A DNA stretch of 64,000 nt, taken from assembly GCF_028858725.1 (NCBI RefSeq), contig NC_084760.1, positions 6,708,867-6,772,866 on the forward strand, given 5' to 3'. Below, piece by piece: positions 59,501 through 64,000 of this stretch (position 1 is its first letter; each line of letters opens with the position of its first letter). The DNA comes from Colius striatus (taxonomy: Eukaryota; Chordata; Aves; Coliiformes; Coliidae). The position numbers and the translations under genes were made by a program. The notes beneath the pieces are model-generated. The model was not told where the DNA came from. It worked only from the letters and a program-made list of their open reading frames with translations, and ran no database searches.

Positions 59501-62500
59501 AGCTGGGTGAAACAAATGTGAGAAAACTAAATGAGCCTCTGCAGGTTGAATTGCATGTTTTTTTGCTTAGGTGCAAAGACATTTTCTCCTCAGGGTTGGT
59601 CTTGCGTCTGCTGATGGGCAGCACTAAGCTTAAGTGTGCAGGCTGTATGTCTTAAAGAACTGTCTTGAAAGGTATTTAGCAAAGGTACCAGAAAGGTACT
59701 TAGAAATATTCACTTCTTCCAACATCATGTATTGCATCTGTTCCAGAAAAAACACCTCCTCCAACCACAAAAACTCAATAAAATTCTCAGTAACTGTAGT
59801 ACATTCCCAATAGGTCTAAATTCGATTTTATTTTTACATTTTCTTTTTTTCCACAGTCCAGTCGATATCTTGTGCATGTAAGGAGCACATTGCAGTCAGT
59901 GATTGGTATTTGAAGGAGAAAATAATTATTTGAGAACTTCTAGTTTAATGTATTTTCCATCTGTTTCATGTGAGTTGGGGGTGGGGAGGGAGAGAATGAA
60001 ATGTATTCAATCAGGGCAGTAGAGTGATATTTCAGCAGGTAGAAAGCATCTCAATATGACTGAACTGAGAAATGACAGAGATGATTGGGCACCAAGTTGA
60101 AAAATTCAGACTTCTAGGGAAAGCCAAATGAGTGCACTTTACTGTTACAACATTTTCTAATAGCATGCGCATTAACAGTTGCTTTATCAGCCCCCAAATG
60201 GGTAGCGGATTATCGCTGTTTGTACATTTTGTCTTGGAGAGGTAGAAAAGGAGCTACAGGCTTTTCCTTCCAAAGTTCGTCATGTGCTGTACACTGTGCC
60301 AGACTGCAAGCTGCATCTGTTCCTTCTTTTTTTCTTCTTGGAACAAACTTTTATCTCTTGACTTTGTGAAATAGTACTTGATAACTGTTCCAGAAACTGA
60401 ATTTGCATCATGATTGGCATATTTGTGGTAAAGTGTGTGTGGCTGTGGTTTTTGTTTGTTTGGGCTCTTTAGTTTTTCAATATTACTCCACTTAGGAGCT
60501 GATGTGCAGCAAGTTTGTTAGTAGAGGGCAATGAATTAAAGGGGGCATGGAAAGAAGTTGTCATTAAAAAAAAATGTTACCAAGTTTCTCAAGAGCCCAA
60601 GTTGTGCATATTGTGAATTGAATATAGAGTTTAGCCCAAGTGATGTGTCTCAAGAGCAGTGGATGAGCTGCAGCTTAAGTGACCTATGTTGACATTCCTG
60701 CATTTTCAACTCAAAAAAGTTTTTTTGCTTTGTGGAGAAAGAGAAGAGTGGTAGAAAACTTTTTTGATGGCATTTATATCATCAAGACTCTAAATGTTTC
60801 CTCTTTTGAAGAAGAGTTACCTTTTTTCCATTTGTCTCTGAAATTACTCTAGGGAAGAGCATGTAATTATTCTCAGCAAATTGAACCTGAGCAGAGAATG
60901 AGGATATCTCTGAGTCTTCTTATTTTCTCTGAAGCCAGTGGAACTTCAGTGAGACTGTCTACCTCCCCCCCTTTTTATCCCCTAACATATTAAATATTTT
61001 TTTCTATCTATTTTTTAAAGAGTGCCCAATATGGTCTGATATCAGGTCCCAGATACAGCTGCATAGAAACTATTACATTAAAAAAAGAAAAAAAACCTAG
61101 TAAGTATCTTTCCAAAAGAAAGTGTTAAGAAAAAATATACCAGATACTTTTAAGGTAGAAGTACAACTTTCCAGCTAGATGGTCAAGAATGCTGAAAATA
61201 TTTCTAATATGAAATACAGAACTGTGATTTCTGATTCCAGCCCCCAGCCCCTTTTGAGTTTTTAGAAAGTTGAGTGTCTTGGCTTTCATTCACTCTGGAG
61301 TCTTCTGAACTGCCTTTCTTGCCAGAGAGATGTGGTAGAAAGACATATTTTCTCGCTGTATCTTTCTTTCAAAACAGTCTAGTGTTCATAAAGATAATAG
61401 TTTTCACAAATTTGTCAGTCTCCCTAAGTCATTTGGATTTCTTTGACTTACTTTGTTCATATTCTTCACCTTTTTAGATATGTCAACAGAGAGAAGAGAA
61501 AGGAGAGCATCTATGTCTACTGTTAAACCCTTTTGAAAAGTGGTTTCCAAATTAAAACATTAAAACAAATGGCAAGTGTTCTCAGTGATCAGGGCTAGCT
61601 GTCACCTAAGAAACTAGTGCCTTCATGCTTCCTAGCATTTGTTTCAAGTGTCTTCTGGATTGTCTTTCATCACTAAGACAATTTTTTTTTTTTTGGTAGG
61701 GTTCTTTTGCCTGTAGTCTCTGAATTAATCTCTGAATTGATTGCAGTTTTGATAGTTTTGGTGATACAACATGCTCTCTCAAGTGTGACATGAAGCTGTG
61801 TGAGAAATAAGGTGATACTAAGTTGAAGTGATCAAGTGGTAGAAGCAGTCGAAACCAACTAGTTCTCTTCCATAATGCCATCAGTGAGTGATCCCTAAAA
61901 TGAATTAACTGCAGAGCTACTGACGGGTTCAATCTGCAGTGAACTAGTTGTTTTGTTCCAGAAAAACTGCCAGGAGTGAAATAGCACACGCAGGTGGGCA
62001 GTCAGGAGCCTAGGTCCTACAACTGAAATTATGAGACAATGGAGTTGAACGAGAAGCTTTTTCCTCTCTCCGTCTGTTTTTCTCCTCTCCAATGTCCCTT
62101 TGTTCCTCTTCCCAGATTCTGTTGTCTCAGGAAATAGTAATTTGTGATTTATTTTGCTAGAAGTTTGCTGAAATTCTGAAATTAAATTTATTGTACACAG
62201 ATGCGCTACTGTGCATGGATTAGGAAACCAAAACAAAGCGAGCAATGAAATCCAGCAGAATCTTAGTAATTTCTCTTTTAGTTACAGAGGAAGCACTAAA
62301 GCTGCCTTTTTACGGGTCTGGGATGCCACTGCTGAATTAGCTACAGTTGCTCAACAGCTGGGCTGTTAACTCCTTAACCATAAAGTCTATCTTCTGTTTG
62401 TTCTAAATGAAGCTTTAGTTGGTATTTAGAAATAGAATCTCATCGTGTCAAGTCTGCTGCCCAAAACCATACATCTTGCTTCTGAAACAAACTCTCCTGC

Positions 62501-64000
62501 CCAGAAATCTTTTGTGAAAGGTGCAATAGGCATGTAATAGGTTTGTTATCATTTTCTAAGTATAAAAGATTTTTCCTAGATGAAAAAGCAGTTGGACTTG
62601 CTGGGAAATTCTGGGGTTTGGGATTTTTTGTTTGTTTGTTTGCTCTTTTCCACCTGGGTTTCTGTTAACTTTTGAGAATTAAGCCATTAAAAATAAATTA
62701 AAATTTCTGAGTACAAATGAGAGAAGTGACACATAATCCTTGTTAGGGATTCTCAAGTGTACATGTATTCCATTAAATGTGACTGTTAGCTTTTTAGGGA
62801 AAAATAAAAACAAACCAAACAAACTCAAACAAAAGAATCCCCAGCCAGAAATGAAAAAAGAGTTAGTTGGTTACAGAGAAACTGAAAGTAGAGATATTTA
62901 ATGGGAGAACTGATCACAGAAAAGAGAGGAACATGTTAATATTTGAATAATCTACTTTATATATCTGTAAGACATCTATTATACGGATGGTGGAATGCTC
63001 TTCAGAGTTATTCAAGCAAACTGCAGTTTAAAGTATAAATCATCCCTTGAAAGCAAGGTGTGAATTTGAGGTTGTTATTCAAGAAGTGGGACAACCATAC
63101 AGAAAGATCCATGATCGGTACTAAATTGGAAAAAAAATATTCTGTGAGTAAAATATTTACTTAAGTAGATTAGCTTTTGGATTTTGCTGCTCTCAAACTT
63201 CCTGTTATTGTGAAAATACCTGCCCACAGACTCCTCAACATTTGAGATATATTAAGGAGTATTAAATATTTAAGAATATGTTTGTGGTTTTACTTGGGAA
63301 AGCATGGAGATACATTTTTCTCTTTATGTGGATTTTCACTTAGTATCATGCTTATTACCACTTGAACTACAGAGCAAAAATTAGTTGTTGCTTCTTGACT
63401 TCTCAGCGTTGAATTTCAGTGTTTTCCCTCTACAATGCAAGCTCTGTCTGCAATGCTAATTTAGTTATTAAAAGCAAAAAGCTGTACATGGCTTGTTTTC
63501 AATTTCAAAAGTGTTAATCCACAAGTAAAATATTTTCAAATGAATATCTGCAAAGACAAATAGATCTTTCAAGGTGTATTCAATACATGTACTTTGTTTA
63601 CACCGTGATTATGTTCATGTCATTGGTGTCCTGTTTGTCTCACCCTGCCTCTGAAATGCTATAAATATTAATTTTTTAATAAAAACTTAGGGCTGGAACT
63701 GAGCTAAGAATACAGTTCCTATGACAGGAAACATGTAGATGTTTTGAACTATAAGCCTTCACTGAAAGGTGAACAGAAAAATAAAGGAAAGAAGAAAAAA
63801 AAAGGCAAGTTCACTGTTTAACTTGGCATTACTCAACTTTAATTTCATTAAAGCAATCTTTCTTTACAGGATGATGTAGCTAATTCTTTTATAACCTTGC
63901 CTTACTGAGAAAACAGCAGCAACAGCAAATATATTCAAGACATTTTTATGAATAATTCTTACTTAGAAAAGCTTTTATCCCTGTGCACTTCCTAATCTTT
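56501..64000 (+). other. EPHA7 intron 3, 5' part (runs off the window)
   Basis: At least 7.5 kb of AT-rich intron with donor GTAAGT. I find no further EPHA7 exon: the next one should encode the rest of the cysteine-rich region beginning CGRGFYK, and that is not seen in any frame. No CR1 or LTR insertions are visible. Candidate conserved patches with retained CpG lie at about 58,230-58,640 and 60,140-60,240. Low-complexity runs include T14 at 61,681-61,694 and (GTTT)n at 62,625-62,642. Open frames are short and without domains. Confidence 0.85.
62625..62642. repeat. (TTTG)n microsatellite
   Basis: Four to five TTTG units in intron 3, in a T-rich context. Confidence 0.8.

Noticed and set aside
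1..64000. CRISPR arrays, rRNA, tRNA and bacterial-type operons
   Set aside because: No regularly spaced repeats, cloverleaf-type genes or compact gene clusters are visible. The sequence is clearly vertebrate nuclear DNA.

Overview
The window is a piece of a bird nuclear genome. Three things support this: many CR1 LINE fragments with the usual 3' end (repeats of the type ATTCTATG), two copies of an avian endogenous-retrovirus LTR, and vertebrate exons with GT-AG introns. The abundance of this CR1 type and the LTR family suggest a neoavian bird, but I cannot name the species.

The only protein-coding gene I can support is the 5' part of EPHA7, an ephrin-A receptor tyrosine kinase, on the + strand. 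A CpG island runs from about 45,400 to 49,640 and holds the promoter and 5' UTR. The coding exons are 46,988-47,084 (signal peptide), 51,432-51,496 and 55,831-56,500 (ephrin-binding domain and start of the cysteine-rich region). Together they encode 277 residues plus one base of the next codon. Introns 1 and 2 are about 4.3 kb each. Intron 3 starts at 56,501 and runs off the window, so the rest of the receptor lies downstream.

Positions 1-45,400 are AT-rich, gene-free sequence upstream of EPHA7. About a dozen CR1 fragments lie here, mostly at 12.7-34.4 kb, and they are mostly 5'-truncated, internally deleted or abutting each other. One is an old, eroded CR1-like relic at 8.4-9.1 kb. A near-complete solo LTR lies at about 22.6-23.55 kb, and a partial copy in the opposite orientation at 39.1-39.8 kb. 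There are also microsatellites and one ancient palindromic, MITE-like repeat; a second one lies in EPHA7 intron 2.

From about 43 kb to the end no CR1 or LTR copy is visible. This stretch covers the near-upstream region, the CpG island and introns 1-3. It contains islands of retained CpG and homeodomain-type motifs that look like candidate regulatory elements. I found no CRISPR array, rRNA, tRNA or new coding system. The more unusual observations are two CR1 copies that share the same damaged reverse-transcriptase catalytic box, a pair of nearly identical inverted CR1 3' ends with an atypical tail, and candidate non-coding regulatory elements around EPHA7.
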